64,000 bases of DNA. Origin: Echinarachnius parma. Taxonomy: Eukaryota; Echinodermata; Echinoidea; Clypeasteroida; Echinarachniidae. The translations under genes and the position numbers were made by a program. Positions 24,901 to 36,569 of this stretch are shown one piece after another (the first letter of the stretch is position 1; every line of letters begins with the position of its first letter). The DNA lies in contig JBAMJV010003147.1 of the NCBI GenBank assembly GCA_037951105.1, positions 40,001-104,000 of the forward strand, read 5' to 3'. Under the pieces are notes generated by a model. The model was given only the letters and a program-made list of their open reading frames with translations. It was not told the origin of the DNA and did no database searches.

Positions 24901-25610
24901 TGCCATTACACGCATTCGTCACTGCATGACAGCGGCGTCAGCACCGGTTGTGGGTTGGGGTAGGGGGAGGGGGGGGGGGGGGGGTATGTTGGAACGTGCC
25001 CCCGGGGAATTTGATATGAACAATAAAACAAAATATAATGCGAAGTCCTTTACAAACTAAATAAATACATGTACACATAATATAGATTGGCTGGGTCCCC
25101 TCATAATGTGACATAAACGATACAAAACGCATAAGGGGCAAATCTGTGAGTAAAGCAACATTATACATAAGGCAAGTAAGGAGTGCCCCCTAATCAGTCC
25201 GACCACGCTACGCCACTGATGAGTGACACATGTGCGAGGTTGGATCGTGGCGGATGGTGGCGAAAGTTTGCGGTCCCAGACGTAAATAATCATAATTTAT
25301 TGAACAATTAGTCTGTAAAAAGCAAATAACCGACCTAACCGTCTCACCTTGCTACGTAGTCACTGAAGACATCAGCAGAAGGAACTGTGTAGTTGAAGGG
25401 AGTCCCCTTGTCCCTACACTCCTGGATGGCGAAGTGAAGACTTCCGGGAATATGGCTCTTTCCGTAGATCTCCGCTCCTGATGGCGTCGAATACGGATTG
25501 ATGGTCACTTCAAGGACGCGCAGTGCTGGATCATCATTAGCATTCTTCGCTTGCCCCAGCTTTTCTGCCAGCCAAGTTGTGCTTACAAGTGGTTGAACTT
25601 CGATCGACAT
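21929..25610 (-). CDS. Mitochondrial-type sulfurtransferase, two rhodanese domains (MPST/TST family)
   Basis: Four exons: 25348-25610, 24644-24799, 23190-23371 and 21929-22224, phases joining without conflict, for 298 residues, the usual length of 3-mercaptopyruvate sulfurtransferase and thiosulfate sulfurtransferase. It starts MSIEVQPLVSTTWLAEKLG; domain 1 has the HIPGSLHFAIQECRD and [20 protein letters not shown] blocks. Domain 2 has VLDSRIPQWFDG and the catalytic loop CNVGVTACMAAFAAYLAG with the active Cys at about residue 251. The family moves sulfane sulfur from mercaptopyruvate or thiosulfate to acceptors such as thioredoxin or cyanide. The loop is CNVGVT, neither CGSGVT of typical MPST nor CRKGVT of typical TST, so the substrate cannot be assigned. 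No long presequence is seen. Introns hold a TTAA MITE and a palindromic MITE. Confidence 0.92.
22769..23155 (+). mobile_element. TTAA MITE family 1 copy in sulfurtransferase intron
   Basis: The ends are TTAAAGGGACTTAGTAAC and GTTACTAGATCCCTTTAA, same orientation as the copy at 3686. Its right end lies only about 35 bases from exon 3 of the sulfurtransferase, at that exon's donor side. Confidence 0.88.
24339..24561. mobile_element. Palindromic MITE in sulfurtransferase intron 2
   Basis: GGCCTGTATTCACAAAGGAG at the left pairs with the right end. The arms continue with GTTTGTACAAAC, AACCGCGGTT and ATTGTAAACTGATGGAGAGA blocks almost to the middle, leaving a loop of about 45 bp. Several sub-blocks are palindromes themselves. 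Confidence 0.85.
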
Positions 25611-26280
25611 GATTGTCTGTTTATGATTCCTGAATTAGCTGGTGAAGGAAACAAATACATGAATTTGACACAGAAGGAGGAACATAATATGTATGTTTCA
25701 TTATTACGTTGTGATGTGAGCAAAAGACTCTTTCTAGCTATTTAAGAATCCCCATGGACTCGATACAGGGCCAAACATATTTCCTCAGGCAATGTGTTAA
25801 GAAAGAAGGGGTTCGTTAATTTTGATGATTTCTTTGTTTTGACGCTAGACCTGATATCCAAGATATTTAGACTTGTACAATTTGTTTTAATTTGATAACT
25901 CTTTCTTCGAGAAAATGTTACTCATTATGTAAGACCTTAAAAACATATATAAAAAAAAAACTCGCATATCCCCAGATATATAAATATTGTTTAAATAAGA
26001 GATCATAATAAAGATACTTTATTGTTCTTTGGATATAGTGATATAGTAAATACAGATGTAATTAAATTAAATTGACAATAAAAAACATCAGCCTTTATGT
26101 GTGTGTGTGTATTTACGAAAATCAATTTGTATGTGGTACATTTTACATTTTTACTTTTCAATTCTATATTACGCGTGCAATTAACCGTTTTTATTTGCAA
26201 TAGTCTTTGATTTATACATTTTACATTTTAGATCATGCTCATTAACGGTGTATAATTGTATAACGTTAGGTAATTACGTA
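25611..26280. other. Sulfurtransferase upstream region
   Basis: AT-rich sequence that should hold the promoter and 5' UTR of the minus-strand sulfurtransferase. No clear core promoter motif or other gene is seen. A short TG run lies at 26098-26110. Confidence 0.4.
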
Positions 26281-27625
26281 CCCATGTCTAAGGATTTTTT
26301 GTAAAAAATGGACCCATGTCTAAGGACTTTTTGTGAAAAATTAGACCCAGGTCTAAGGATTTCGAACTTTAAATATTACATTTTAGCTGTAATACAATGG
26401 GCAATAATTTTGCAGTTTCTTGATTTTAGCAACTTCACAGCGGAAAAGTGCCATTTGTTTCATATTATTGTATGGGTATTCGTTTTATTACTTATGATAT
26501 GGCGTTATGAAGGGTAATATATAAACACCCGAGGTTGTGAAATATATGCGAGCGAGCGGAGCGAGCTTGAAAATTTTAGCAATTTCACAGCGGAAAATTG
26601 CCATTTGTTTCATTATAATTGTATGGGTATATTCGTTTTATTACTTATGATATGGCGTTATGAAGGGTAATATATAAACACCCGAGGTTGTGAAATATAT
26701 GCGAGCGAACGGAGCGAGCTTGAAAATTTTAGCGATTTCACAGCGGAAAATTGCCATTTGGTTCAATATAATTGTATGGGTATATTCGTTTTATTATACT
26801 TATGATATGGCGTTATGAAGGGTATATAAACACCCGAGGTTGTGAAATATATGCGAGCGAGCGGAGCGAGCTTGAAAATTTTAGCGATTTCACAGCGGAA
26901 AATTGCCAATTGGTTCAATATTGTATGGGTATACTCGTTTTATTGTCGTTATTAAAGGTAATATATAAACACCCGAGGTTGTTAAAATACGTATGCGAGC
27001 GAGCGGAGCGAGCTTGAAATTTTTAGCAATTTTACAGCGGGAAATTGCCATTTGTTTCAATATAATTGTATGGGTATATTTGTTTTATTATACTTTATGG
27101 CGTTATGAAGGGTATATAAACACCCGAGGTTGTGAAATATATGCGAGCGAGCGGAGCGAGCTTGAAAATTTTAGCGATTTCACAGCGGAAAATTGCCAAT
27201 TGGTTCAATATTGTATGGGTATACTCGTTTTATTGTCGTTATTAAAGGTAATATATAAACACCTGAGGTTGTTAAGGCGTATGCGAGCGAGCGGAGCGAG
27301 CTTGACATTTTTCGCAATTTCACAGCGGGAAATTGCCATTTGTTTCAATATAATTGTATGGGTATATTCGTCTTATTACTTATGATATGGCGTTATGAAG
27401 GGTAATATATTATAAGCATCCGAGGTTGTTAAATGTTACGTATGCAAGCGAGCGGAGCGAGCTTGAAATTTTTAGCAATTTCACAGCGGAAAATCCCAAA
27501 ATCCCGGAGAAAATGAGGGAGAAAAGAGAGGAAATTAATAAATGAAAAAAAAGGACCCATGTCTCAGGTTTTTTTTTGCAAAATGGGACTCATGTCTAAG
27601 GATTTTTTTTATCAAAAGGGGACTA
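26281..27625. repeat. Satellite array with GCGAGCGGAGCGAGC core
   Basis: About seven units of 140-160 bp (cores near 26548, 26701, 26853, 26996, 27147, 27286 and 27447). Each has GCGAGCGAGCGGAGCGAGC, TTTCACAGCGGAAAATTGCC, TTGTATGGGTAT and AAACACCCGAGGTTGT. The array is bracketed by GACCCATGTCTAAGGA-T-run repeats (26280-26360 and 27553-27612). Open frames of up to 130 codons here are periodic by-products. Confidence 0.85.
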
Positions 27626-28136
27626 GATAAGAGACAAACGGCCACTGTTAGTCTGGAACACGCCTGGTCTTGTCCTTCAGTCTTCATCTATTCTTCTGTA
27701 CATTATTGAACTTTTTAAGCGCTCGCGCGCTGGCGCATTTTACGTCTGGGGTACTAACAAAAAACGATTCTGAAGTTTATGAAGCGCTTTTTCGCGCACT
27801 TCGCGCTACTAATATAAGTGATCGTGACGTACTGTATACGTGTAGGCTATACAGTTATAATTCCAGTTAAAAAAAACACTAATTTCTCATGCATTATGCT
27901 TTCTTTTTTCTTTTTCTTCTTCTTCCTACTTTCTTTTTTTTAATTCGTTTTTTTTTTCTCAGGGGGGATGATTTGTACAGGCATCCCCCCCCTCCTTCAA
28001 GAGCGGGGGGGGGGGGGGGGGTGCATCCCCCCATCCCCCCCCGGGATTTACGCCCCTGATCTATGTAAACAAAACAACAAAACAAGAAACAGCCGCGGCA
28101 CGTGTGTCCTTTAGCAAGACTCTTTATCCACATTTG
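27626..28136. other. Low-complexity intergenic DNA with G/C runs
   Basis: GCGC-rich short motifs (27716-27810), CTT-rich and T-rich stretches and long G and C runs (27985-28052) ending CGGGATTTACGCCCCTGAT. No gene seen. Confidence 0.5.
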
Positions 28137-28320
28137 CTGCTCTCAACCCAGGTGTAGTAAATGGGTACAATTATTGGCAGGAATTTATTCCTTGAAATGC
28201 CTGAGCGCTTGAATACTAAGGCTGCTCGGCTAAAGCCAATGTTATAATGCTCCGAGCGCTTTGAGACTTAACTGTAATAAAGCGCTAATAGATATACAAA
28301 TGGACAATTATTATTTATTA
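28137..28320 (-). repeat. Reverse copy of the GTACCCATTT dispersed repeat
   Basis: Reads in reverse like the repeat at 13480-13720 (CCCAGGTGTAGTAAATGGGT) and is followed by GAGCGCTT and AATAAAGCGCTAATAG and ATT-rich sequence. Tentative SINE-like element. Confidence 0.4.
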
Positions 28321-28599
28321 TTATTGAAAAAACAACATCAAGGTTCAACAACAAGTTTCAACAATTTAAGAATATTCCTCTAAACACAACCTTGTATAAA
28401 CCGCTAACACTTATAACAGTTTGATTTGAAATTGCGACCATCGTGACATAATGCGAACTAGTATATATATCGAAAACAAACGGAACATGCCACTTTGAAA
28501 ACTTGTCTGGATGAGCTTTCCTTGATCTTGACCGACAATTCAGTCTCTATTTCCGACGGTTGTTTCACTTACTTTTATTTATTTTTCATTTATTCAATC

Positions 28600-29110
28600 T
28601 TCTTTAAAAACACAGGGTAGCCCCATTCAGTGCCATAAAGGCCTGCTTTACAAGAGGGCCCTGTATCCAGCTTGCCTGTATCAGATAGAAATTACAACGT
28701 TTACATTAAAAACACAACATAAAGATATAAATAAATACAACACATAAATACATAAATACAATAAAAAACAATTCAAAACTTGGCAATTAAAACAAAGTTA
28801 CACCGGGGGTATGACAAAATAAAAATGCCAACTTAGGAGTATAAACAAATCAAATTGCGATAGTTATTGCGATATCATATAATGGACTGGTGTTGCCGAA
28901 GGCGTTTTTTAAATAGCCTATGCTTAATGTGGGAGATATTTGGACATACAGTACATAGGTAGTGCGTTATAAAGTTTACTTGCAACATACGAGAAGGAGC
29001 GTTTTCTATATTCAGTTCTAGGTTTGGGCAAATATAATTGGCTAGAAATGGTATAACAAGTACAATATGCTACATTACGCCTAGATACTAAATTACAAAG
29101 GTATTACCGA
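28600..29110 (-). mobile_element. 5'-truncated LINE, 3' end only
   Basis: On the minus strand the sequence translates to a typical non-LTR ORF2 C-terminus, including LPKPRTEYRKRSFSY followed by an ASKLYNALP-like block, with several breaks. It then runs into a 3' tail (CCTTTATGGCACTGAATGGG and AATAAATGAAAAATAAAT). The piece beyond 29110 appears to be displaced by the foldback element that follows. Confidence 0.65.
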
Positions 29111-29633
29111 TTTATGTCATCGAGACAAAATTGCAACATGGGAATTTTCTTCGGAATTCTGTTCAGGAAACTCCCCTGAACAACATAATAAAAGTCCTAA
29201 TAAATCGAAGCGAGGGAAAGTGGTTTAATTTGCATTATAAGATAATGAGCTAATTTGCATATTTCTGAAATGTTGTCATGGGTCATTTTCTATCTAGGAA
29301 TAGTACAATATTGATCAAAAACGATTATTCTCTGGTAATTTAGGGCAAGGAATCCATTAACGGTGCTCATTTGCATGTGCCGTATGGGAAACGCCCTAAA
29401 AGCCAATATGGCTGCGCCTAATTTGCATATTTATGAATATTATTGGTTTTCAGTGGTTACAGCCTATAATAAGCAATAATTCCCGATTATTATTTTTCAT
29501 TGATGTTCTAAATATGTAGTGAAAATATTTTAGAAAAGTGGCCACCTTGGTAACCTTTATCAAATAATTTGCATAATTGGGTTATTTACCTAATTTGCAT
29601 ATTCCCACAAATGGAGTATATTGGGAACCCGGT

Positions 29634-29973
29634 GTGGTGCTAAATTCGTGACCTGCGAAATCCGTACCCAGTAGCAAATGCGCATGCGCTTAGACATTTG
29701 GAGGTGTGTCTTGCGAAAATCGTGACCATTATTACGCCGCAATTTCATGCTAATAACAAATTGACACATGTTTTATCAAATTTGTAAATGGCGTGAATAG
29801 ATTTTTCTTAATCCACCGTCGGGTTTTGACAAGGAGCCTCAAGGAGACATTTTGCATGCTTTATTACAAATGGCATGAATGGGAACGAATTTCGCAGGCA
29901 ATTTTCCCACAGGTGCGCATGCGCATTTGCGACTGCGTACGGATTTCGCAGTGCGTACGGATTTAGCGTGACA
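29634..29973. mobile_element. Small inverted-repeat element nested in the foldback left arm
   Basis: Its arms (about 29634-29692 and 29913-29973) share CTGCGAAATCCGTAC and GCAAATGCGCATGCGC blocks in inverse orientation. It interrupts the host foldback arm: the flanking sequences are adjacent in the opposite arm (near 30395-30425). Confidence 0.65.
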
Positions 29974-30885
29974 CTGGAAAGTAAGAATAAAAAGTGAAAC
30001 CACTTTTCCAAGGTTTTGGGGAGCAGCAAGTCCATTTTTAATACTTATTTCCATATAGCACAATGGCAACCTTCTTAAATCCAAGATGGCTGCTCCCCAA
30101 ATCACACATGTAATGATACACGACTTCATTATTTTGGTTATAATTATTTGAAAGATATTATAATTTTTGGACTCTGAATTATTGGAATTAGCAATTAGAA
30201 TACTTTAATTTTAATGTAGTTGGTTGCTAACAGTAAACAATTATACTCTCATAAAATAAATGCCGTTAAAGTGGCAAATAGCATTATCTCCTTTAAAATG
30301 CCAAAGGAGGCCATCTTGGATTCATGCGGGTTGCCAAGGTGATACGTCGAATTAGGTATCATAAATGGATTTCCTGCCCCCAAAACCTTGGAAAAGTGGT
30401 ATTTCTCGTCTTTTTTACCTTCTGGGTTTACAATATTCACAATTTTACCTGATTTACGGGAATATGCAAATTGTGTAAATAATTGAATTATGCTAATTTG
30501 CTAGAGGTTGCCAAGGCGGTAAACAAGCTGAAGTATCTTCAGTACACATTTAGAACATGATTGTACCCTGAAAACCCTGTAAATATTGCTTATTAGAGGC
30601 TGTAGCCACTGAAAACCAATAATATTCATAAATATGCAAATTAGGAGCAGTTATCTTGGATTTCAGGGTTTCGCCCATATGGCACTTGCAAACGAGCACC
30701 GGAAATGGATTCCTTGCCCCTAAATACCTTAGAATATTTGTTTGAATTACTAGTGTACTATTCCTAGATAGAAAATGACCCCTGACCTTATTTCACAATT
30801 ATGCAAATTAGCTAATTATCTTATAATGCAAATTAAACCACTTTCCCCAGCTTCGATTTCTTAGGACTTTTTGTATGTTGTTCAG

Positions 30886-31680
30886 TAGCCTTTAGTCAAG
30901 GCTCTATATGGCTTGGAGATTCTATATGCGATCGCGAGCTAACTAGCTGTGAGAGAGCTAGATACTATTAAACTGGCTCCATATATAGCCTTTAATCACT
31001 CGATTCGGAGTAATTTATTAATGAGCAAATTCATGAGAGAAATCATCAACCAATCAGATCGCTAGATGTGGATACCGTCCGCCTTAATCGGTGGCGTGTT
31101 CCGGGCGTGTTCCATCGTGTATTAAGGGGTTTATTTAGTATCAGACATTAATAGTATCATAACTATCATAATGATAAAATATGAGATACATTACAATAAA
31201 CACTAAATCATAGAAATACCTTTTTGCATCCATATCAAATCTCAACTCTTTATTTTAAAAGAAAACAACATATTTTGTAATGACGTACAGTACCCTATAA
31301 ATAATGGACGCGTCCGCATGAGCACTGCAGAGCGGTGTTCAGTGCATACAGCCTACGCTAGTCTTACGCGGAGACCCTATAACAACCACTACTCTATGCC
31401 ACTAACAGTGTATTGTGCAAGGTTGCGCGTTTGGTTTTACAAGGCAGCTTCCAAACGAAGACTAACACTGACAAACAGCTGATCAACCTGGTCTGTGGCA
31501 TATGAATATGGGCTTCGTAGCTTTTCTACGAAGATTTTCTATGTAAATAAAAGAAAATAAAACTTTTCACGTTCATGACTGACGATAGGCTTCGCGCTGC
31601 GCGCTCAAATTCGGCATAATCGCGGTTAGTACACTGCCGGTAGAACCTGCCAGACAGCACGATGCCTATCGGATAGGCTA
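30886..31680. mobile_element. 795-bp insertion with 9-bp TSD nested in foldback right arm
   Basis: The 9-mer GTTGTTCAG stands on both sides (30877-30885 and 31681-31689), and the opposite, uninterrupted arm has it once. The insert starts TAGCCTTTAGTCAAGGC and ends with the complement of TAGCCTATCCGATAGGC, short imperfect inverted ends. No coding capacity. A 9-bp duplication again suggests a Mutator-like enzyme. Confidence 0.8.
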
Positions 31681-31748
31681 GTTGTTCAGGGGAGTTTCCT
31701 GAACGAAATTTCGAAGAAAAATCCCATGTTGCAATTTTTCCGAGGTTA

Positions 31749-32330
31749 CCCCCTAATATTTGCTAGATTGACTGGACTATTATTAAAAAAACCTTTTTGA
31801 TTACATTATGTTTCGTATCTAAGATAGTGTATAGTCCAACACGAGCGCAGTAAAATGCCTAATTAGTAGCATTGATGCAAAAATAGGGAGTTCAAAGTAA
31901 GAAATGGCCACATCTGCGTTACTGAGTGGCCCATTTGTATTACGCAGCTAAAATCTAACAGGATCCCACCAACACGTTCCAGTACAAACACTTGTATTAC
32001 CGACTCGGTATGGGGTGGTAGTATGACGTCATGATATTAAAGGAAACCCCATAAAGAGTCGGTTATTTCTGACAAACCTTCATCAAGCATTACCGTCATC
32101 GATATCAGCTATAGGGCTCCTCCCGAATTGACCCGAGTATTAATTGTAGATACATTGCTTAATCATTTTTAGTGTGACCAAATCGTACTCGATGAGAACA
32201 CCACTCCCAAACTATACTTCAAGCTAGTGTTGATTTGAGTAACTACGTTATATTAAAGTTGAGTGTTGATTTTTATGATATGGCTAAATAAAACAAAGAA
32301 AACGACTCAATATAGAAACAAAAATGTATA
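31749..32330. other. Intergenic, possible LINE remnant
   Basis: The first 110 bases on the minus strand give a short LINE-like stretch (LDTKHNVIKKVFLIIVQSI), which could be the other side of the LINE at 28600-29110 split by the foldback element. The rest shows nothing recognisable. Confidence 0.35.
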
Positions 32331-33118
32331 TTAAAGGGACTTAGTAACATTTTCCAAATCCTCAAATCCAATTCAATTGGAATTCTAGCGTGAAGCTGAG
32401 CAGGTAGAAAAAAGTAATAGACAAAATAATATTAAAAATATGACAAAAATGTACATCAAATAGTCAACAGATATGTGATGTTTACATTATTATAGATCAA
32501 CCAAAGTCTTTAAATTTTTAAATTTAGTCACCCTTTAACAATAAAAGCATGGGACAGGTTTCGATTTTTCAAATTTCCCTTTCGTTTAACAGATAATTAC
32601 GATTGAAGTGTTCAGATGTTAAATTATCCACTGGACCGCGAAAACCGTGTACAAAGTGAGTGCAATGAGTGAGTGAATATCACTTTGCATTTCTGCTCAT
32701 TACTCGGCCATATAACGTCCATTTAATAAGGTGCTTAATCTAGAGATTCTGTATACATTGAGAATACTTCATATTGAATATCTGAATTGTAATAACCTGA
32801 ACATTCACAAATATGACTATTATAGGATTATGTGTATTATGAAGAATACATGTATACACAGATTGCATATTAGTACTATTTTAATCTGAAAATGTAGAAG
32901 TAGGCTACACATTATTGATATATTATGCCCAGTGTCAGTTTTTAACAGAATAAAAAGAAAAGTTTGGTTGAGGAATGTATGACTCCCGAGGGTTTATTTG
33001 GCAAGCTCAGTGAAACTAAATATTTGCTGTGATCTAGTTCGGAGGAGATAATTATGTAAATACCAAGTGGATGTTGACCCCCCCCCCCCCCCCCCAACAT
33101 ACTTGTGTATGTGCACGT

Positions 33119-33149
<31 letters not shown>

Positions 33150-34191
33150 TATATACCTCGCACAAAAAGTTCCGCAATCGAGGTTTGCACATTAATAACT
33201 TTTTTATTACGCTATTACCATTCATAAATTTGGTATCATTGGAAAGCGTAAATCCTCCTCTTTACATTGATATAACATTTCCTATGAGTATTTCATCATG
33301 GAATGTGCATTACATCCAAACGTAGGGCAAAGTCAAAAGTGAAATGTTGCAAAATGCACTGATTTTGTCAACAGAGTGCCTACCTTGGCATGAATGGGGG
33401 TGAGGTGGTCATGCATTCAAGCCACGTTTTAATCTTCAAACAAAAGGAAGGCACACTGTTGACAAAATCAGTGCATTTTGCAACATTTCATTTTTTACTT
33501 TGCCCTACATTCGGATGTAATGCACATTCCATGATACAATATCCATAGCAAATGTTATATCAATGTAAAGAGGGGGATTCACGCTTTCCAATGATACCAA
33601 ATTTATGAATGATAATAACGTAATGGGCATTCAAGCCACATTTTAATCTTCAAATAAAAGGAAGGCCCTTTGTTGACAGAATCAGTGCATTTTGCAACAT
33701 TTCACTTTTGACTTTGCCCTACATTTGGATGCAATGCACATTCCATGATGAAATACTCATATCAAATGTTATATCAATGTAAAGGGGGGAATTCACGCTT
33801 TCCAATGATACCAAATTTATCAATGGTAATAACCTAATAGAAAAGTTATTAATGCGCAAACCTCGATTGCGGAACTTTTTGTGCGGAGTATAGACATACC
33901 TTCTAGCTTCTACCAATAATCTTAATATACATGTATGTTGTATGTAGTTTTGACCTTAGCATTATTTACATGAAAATCAATTATGAGGGGAACTGACTAG
34001 AAAAAAATGCATTAATACATTGCATTACAGAATGCATTGAAAATGATGCACTTTGTCTACATACTATGTGAATGTAGACTATTAACTTGAAATTTTCACA
34101 CAACACCCAGTGGTCATAATCATATAACTTATGAGACAACAACAAACTTTTTTTCACGATCATGTCAACACAGTTACTAGATCCCTTTATT
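32331..34191 (+). mobile_element. TTAA MITE family 1 copy split by later insertions
   Basis: The left part runs from TTAAAGGGACTTAGTAAC at 32331 to about 32728 and the right part from about 34078 to ATCCCTTTAT at 34191; joined they follow the family order. The left part also has an insert of about 160 bp (about 32390-32537). The 1.35-kb interruption holds C runs, a CA microsatellite (33119-33144) and the foldback element at 33154-33890. Confidence 0.75.
33154..33890. mobile_element. Foldback element with TACCTCGCAC ends and duplicated right arm
   Basis: The left end TACCTCGCACAAAAAGTTCC and right end (complement of TACTCCGCACAAAAAGTTCC) lie beside TA on both sides. The left arm pairs with the right arm (33630-33890), and a second copy of the right arm lies at 33410-33640 in the same orientation. 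Shared blocks include GTGCATTTTGCAACATTTCA and TTTGGTATCATTGGAAAGCG. The TA flank fits a Tc1-mariner derivative; this is inferred. Confidence 0.75.
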
Positions 34192-34975
34192 GCGTATTAA
34201 ATCGACATATCTCAGTAAAGATGTTGTATAAAATAGGGAAATGAAAAGTCTTACCTAAAATATTGGAAAGGGAAGCAACTTGATATTTGACTGGCGTCAC
34301 ACTAGCAGCTACGTGTAGAATTGAAAAGGCCAACTGCAATCTCTATGAATAGGAAAACTACATTAAATTACAGGGGTGTGGTGAAAAATGTGGTGGTGTA
34401 TAGAAACATGTGGCAAATGTGATGTATGATTATGTGACCTCATAGTATTATTAGCACAAAATAAACATGAACAAGTAGGACATTATTATTCAAATTGCTT
34501 CACATTTTGTATATATATGACAAACAACAACAACATTTCACATCAGGTTTTAAAAACTACCTCTCTACAGCATTGATGCATGAATGATGTTATCACGAAC
34601 ATGACGACAGGCACGTCCAGCCATGCACACCACTTAACATTTAACAAATAATGATCTGTGGAACAAGAGTAGTGCGGTTGTTTTTAGGTTCAACCAGAGA
34701 GGTATGGCGCCCTGAAGGGACATCGCGAATCGCGAACTTATATATGTATACAATATATGTATCTATCAGGCTAAAGTCCATATTGGTAAAAGCCCAGCTC
34801 ATAACATGATGCTTGCAATGTGCACTTAATAATCTTCCAATTTCTAAACAGCTACATTCAAAAGCTTTGCCCCCCCCTAGCTCAGCCATAAAAAACCCGG
34901 GCACGCTGCTGGGTTTTCGCTTCGCTCCCTTGCCAGAGATGGTCAAAATGACGAATCATCCCCCCAATGGCGAGA
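34192..34975. other. Intergenic, nothing recognised
   Basis: No supported gene. It ends with a GC-rich patch (CGGGCACGCTGCTGGG, GCTTCGCTCCCTTG) that reads like part of a dispersed repeat. Confidence 0.45.
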
Positions 34976-35055
34976 AGAAATCGACGCCCTTGATACATTG
35001 TATCAACCACTCACCAATTTTTGCACATGTCAACAAAGTTACTAGACCTCTTTAA
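34976..35055 (+). mobile_element. 3' fragment of TTAA MITE family 1
   Basis: CATTGTATCAACCACTCACC through GTTACTAGACCTCTTTAA match the last 75 bases of the family 1 copies. The rest of the element is missing. Confidence 0.7.
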
Positions 35056-35296
35056 CTCAAACAGGCTACATTATTATTTGGGGATAGGAATATACATCAA
35101 CACAATCGATACGACAAGGTTCAGTAATGTAAGACTATCCCTCTAAATACTGTATCGGGTAAAAATGTAAGTGGACAAATTGTAAGAGGAAAACTAATTC
35201 AGAGGTAAAACTTTCAAATTGTATACCACACCCAAATGATACTTTACCCAAACTAGTGTTGAGTTAGTCATCAGTATTATATTAATCTTGTTCAGG

Positions 35297-35540
35297 GCGG
35301 ATCTAGCTTTTTGCTAAGGGGGGGGGGGGGGGGGTTGACCCAATGACGATGAGGGGGGGGGGGGGTTTAGAGGAGAATCGTCCACGAGCCGCGAAGCGGC
35401 GCTTTTTTTTTGCTATTTTGAACCCCCGTAAGTGATTTTTGCACTTTTTTTTCACTTTCGTCCACGAGCCGCGAAGCGGCGAATTTTTGTAGCTATTTTG
35501 AACCCCCGCAGCATGCGTCGGTAAATTTACAGGCATGCGT
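35297..35540. repeat. G-run block with duplicated CGTCCACGAGCCGCGAAGCG unit
   Basis: A CAGGGCGGATCTAG lead and two G runs precede two tandem units, each with CGTCCACGAGCCGCGAAGCG and GCTATTTTGAACCCCCG. Two GCATGCGTCGGTAAATTTA copies follow. It resembles other G-run repeats of the window (27985, 37799, 46700, 59345). Confidence 0.6.
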
Positions 35541-35610
35541 CGGTAAATTTAGCCATTTAGCCATTACTGGGAAAAAGTTTGATTTTCACATTTGTTTGCG
35601 CCCATTTTAT

Positions 35611-35782
35611 AAAACAAATGCTGCACAGGCATATTTCGTGGATCGGTAAGAATTGGATGCACTCTTTTAACTTTGGAATGGTCTAAAACCCACTCGCTGC
35701 GCTCGTGGGTTTAAACCATTCCAAAGTTAAACTCGTGCATGCAATTATTACCGATCCACTCATGCCTATGCATCATTTGTAT
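35611..35782. mobile_element. Compact hairpin MITE
   Basis: About 85-bp arms pair almost to the centre (CCCACTCGCTGCGCTCGTGGG region), with blocks TTTAACTTTGGAATGGT and TACCGATCCA repeated inversely. Likely a MITE or cruciform-forming repeat. Confidence 0.75.
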
Positions 35783-35939
35783 ACTAAATAATATAGTACA
35801 TTGTACAGCATTTATAGAGCGCCATGTAATGTATCTATACCCAAACAAAAAGTAAGTCCCCCCTAATCAAAATAGCGTAACTTTTTAACGAAAAGGTTTT
35901 GACTGTGTGTGTGTCGAAGGGGGTCACCACATTTATAAT

Positions 35940-36536
35940 CTTATTCGTCATCATGGTTATCGTGATCATAATAATCATCTCCAAGAATATGGCAATCTTC
36001 ATTTTTATCATCATAATCGTCGTTATCATTATTATCATCATCATCAGCAGCAGCAGCAGCATCATCATAATCACCTTCGTCATCATCATCATCATCATCA
36101 TCAACAGCAGCAGCAGCAGCAGCAGCAACATAACCAGTTTCATGATATCATCCCTATCATCAGATGTCATTATTCATTATCGTAATCCCTCTCTCTCTAA
36201 AATAAAGCATTATCACACTCAATTTGCATTGCCATTATCATCATCTTCATCATTGGCATAACCATCATCATCTTCATCATTGGCATTGCCATCATCATCA
36301 TCATCTTCATCGTTAGCATTACCATCATCATTATTATCAGCTTCTTCATTGGCATTCGCTCAAACAAAAAAAACATGTTCATCATCACCATCATCTTCAT
36401 CATCATGGAATCATTATTAAAATATCTATCTCTCTCTAAAAAAACATCTTCATCATTACAATCATCATGTCCTCCATCGTATGTATCGTCGTCGTCGTCA
36501 TCATCATTTTCATCATCATCATCATCACCATCGTCG

Positions 36537-36569
<33 letters not shown>

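Larger units (their letters stand above)
29120..31748. mobile_element. Large foldback element with two nested insertions
   Basis: Outer ends AATTGCAACATGGGAATTTT and GTTCAGGAAACTCCCCTGAA pair with the right end at 31683-31740. The left arm (29131-29631, then 29976-30120) pairs with the right arm (30280-30885, then 31690-31740). Shared blocks include AATTTGCATATTTATGAATA, CCAAGATGGC and TTTTCCAAGG. The arms are interrupted by one insert in each (29634-29973 and 30886-31680). Without them the element would be about 1.5 kb. Arms are clearly diverged, so it is older than the 229-1208 element. Its target duplication could not be fixed. Confidence 0.8.

Noticed and set aside
26300-27500. CRISPR-like regular repeats
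   Set aside because: Eukaryotic context, whole units repeat with no unique spacers, and unit length varies; it is a satellite.
28600-31860. Long-terminal-repeat retroelement as an explanation for the paired arms
   Set aside because: The arms are inverted, not direct, and no capsid, protease, integrase or primer-binding features are seen.
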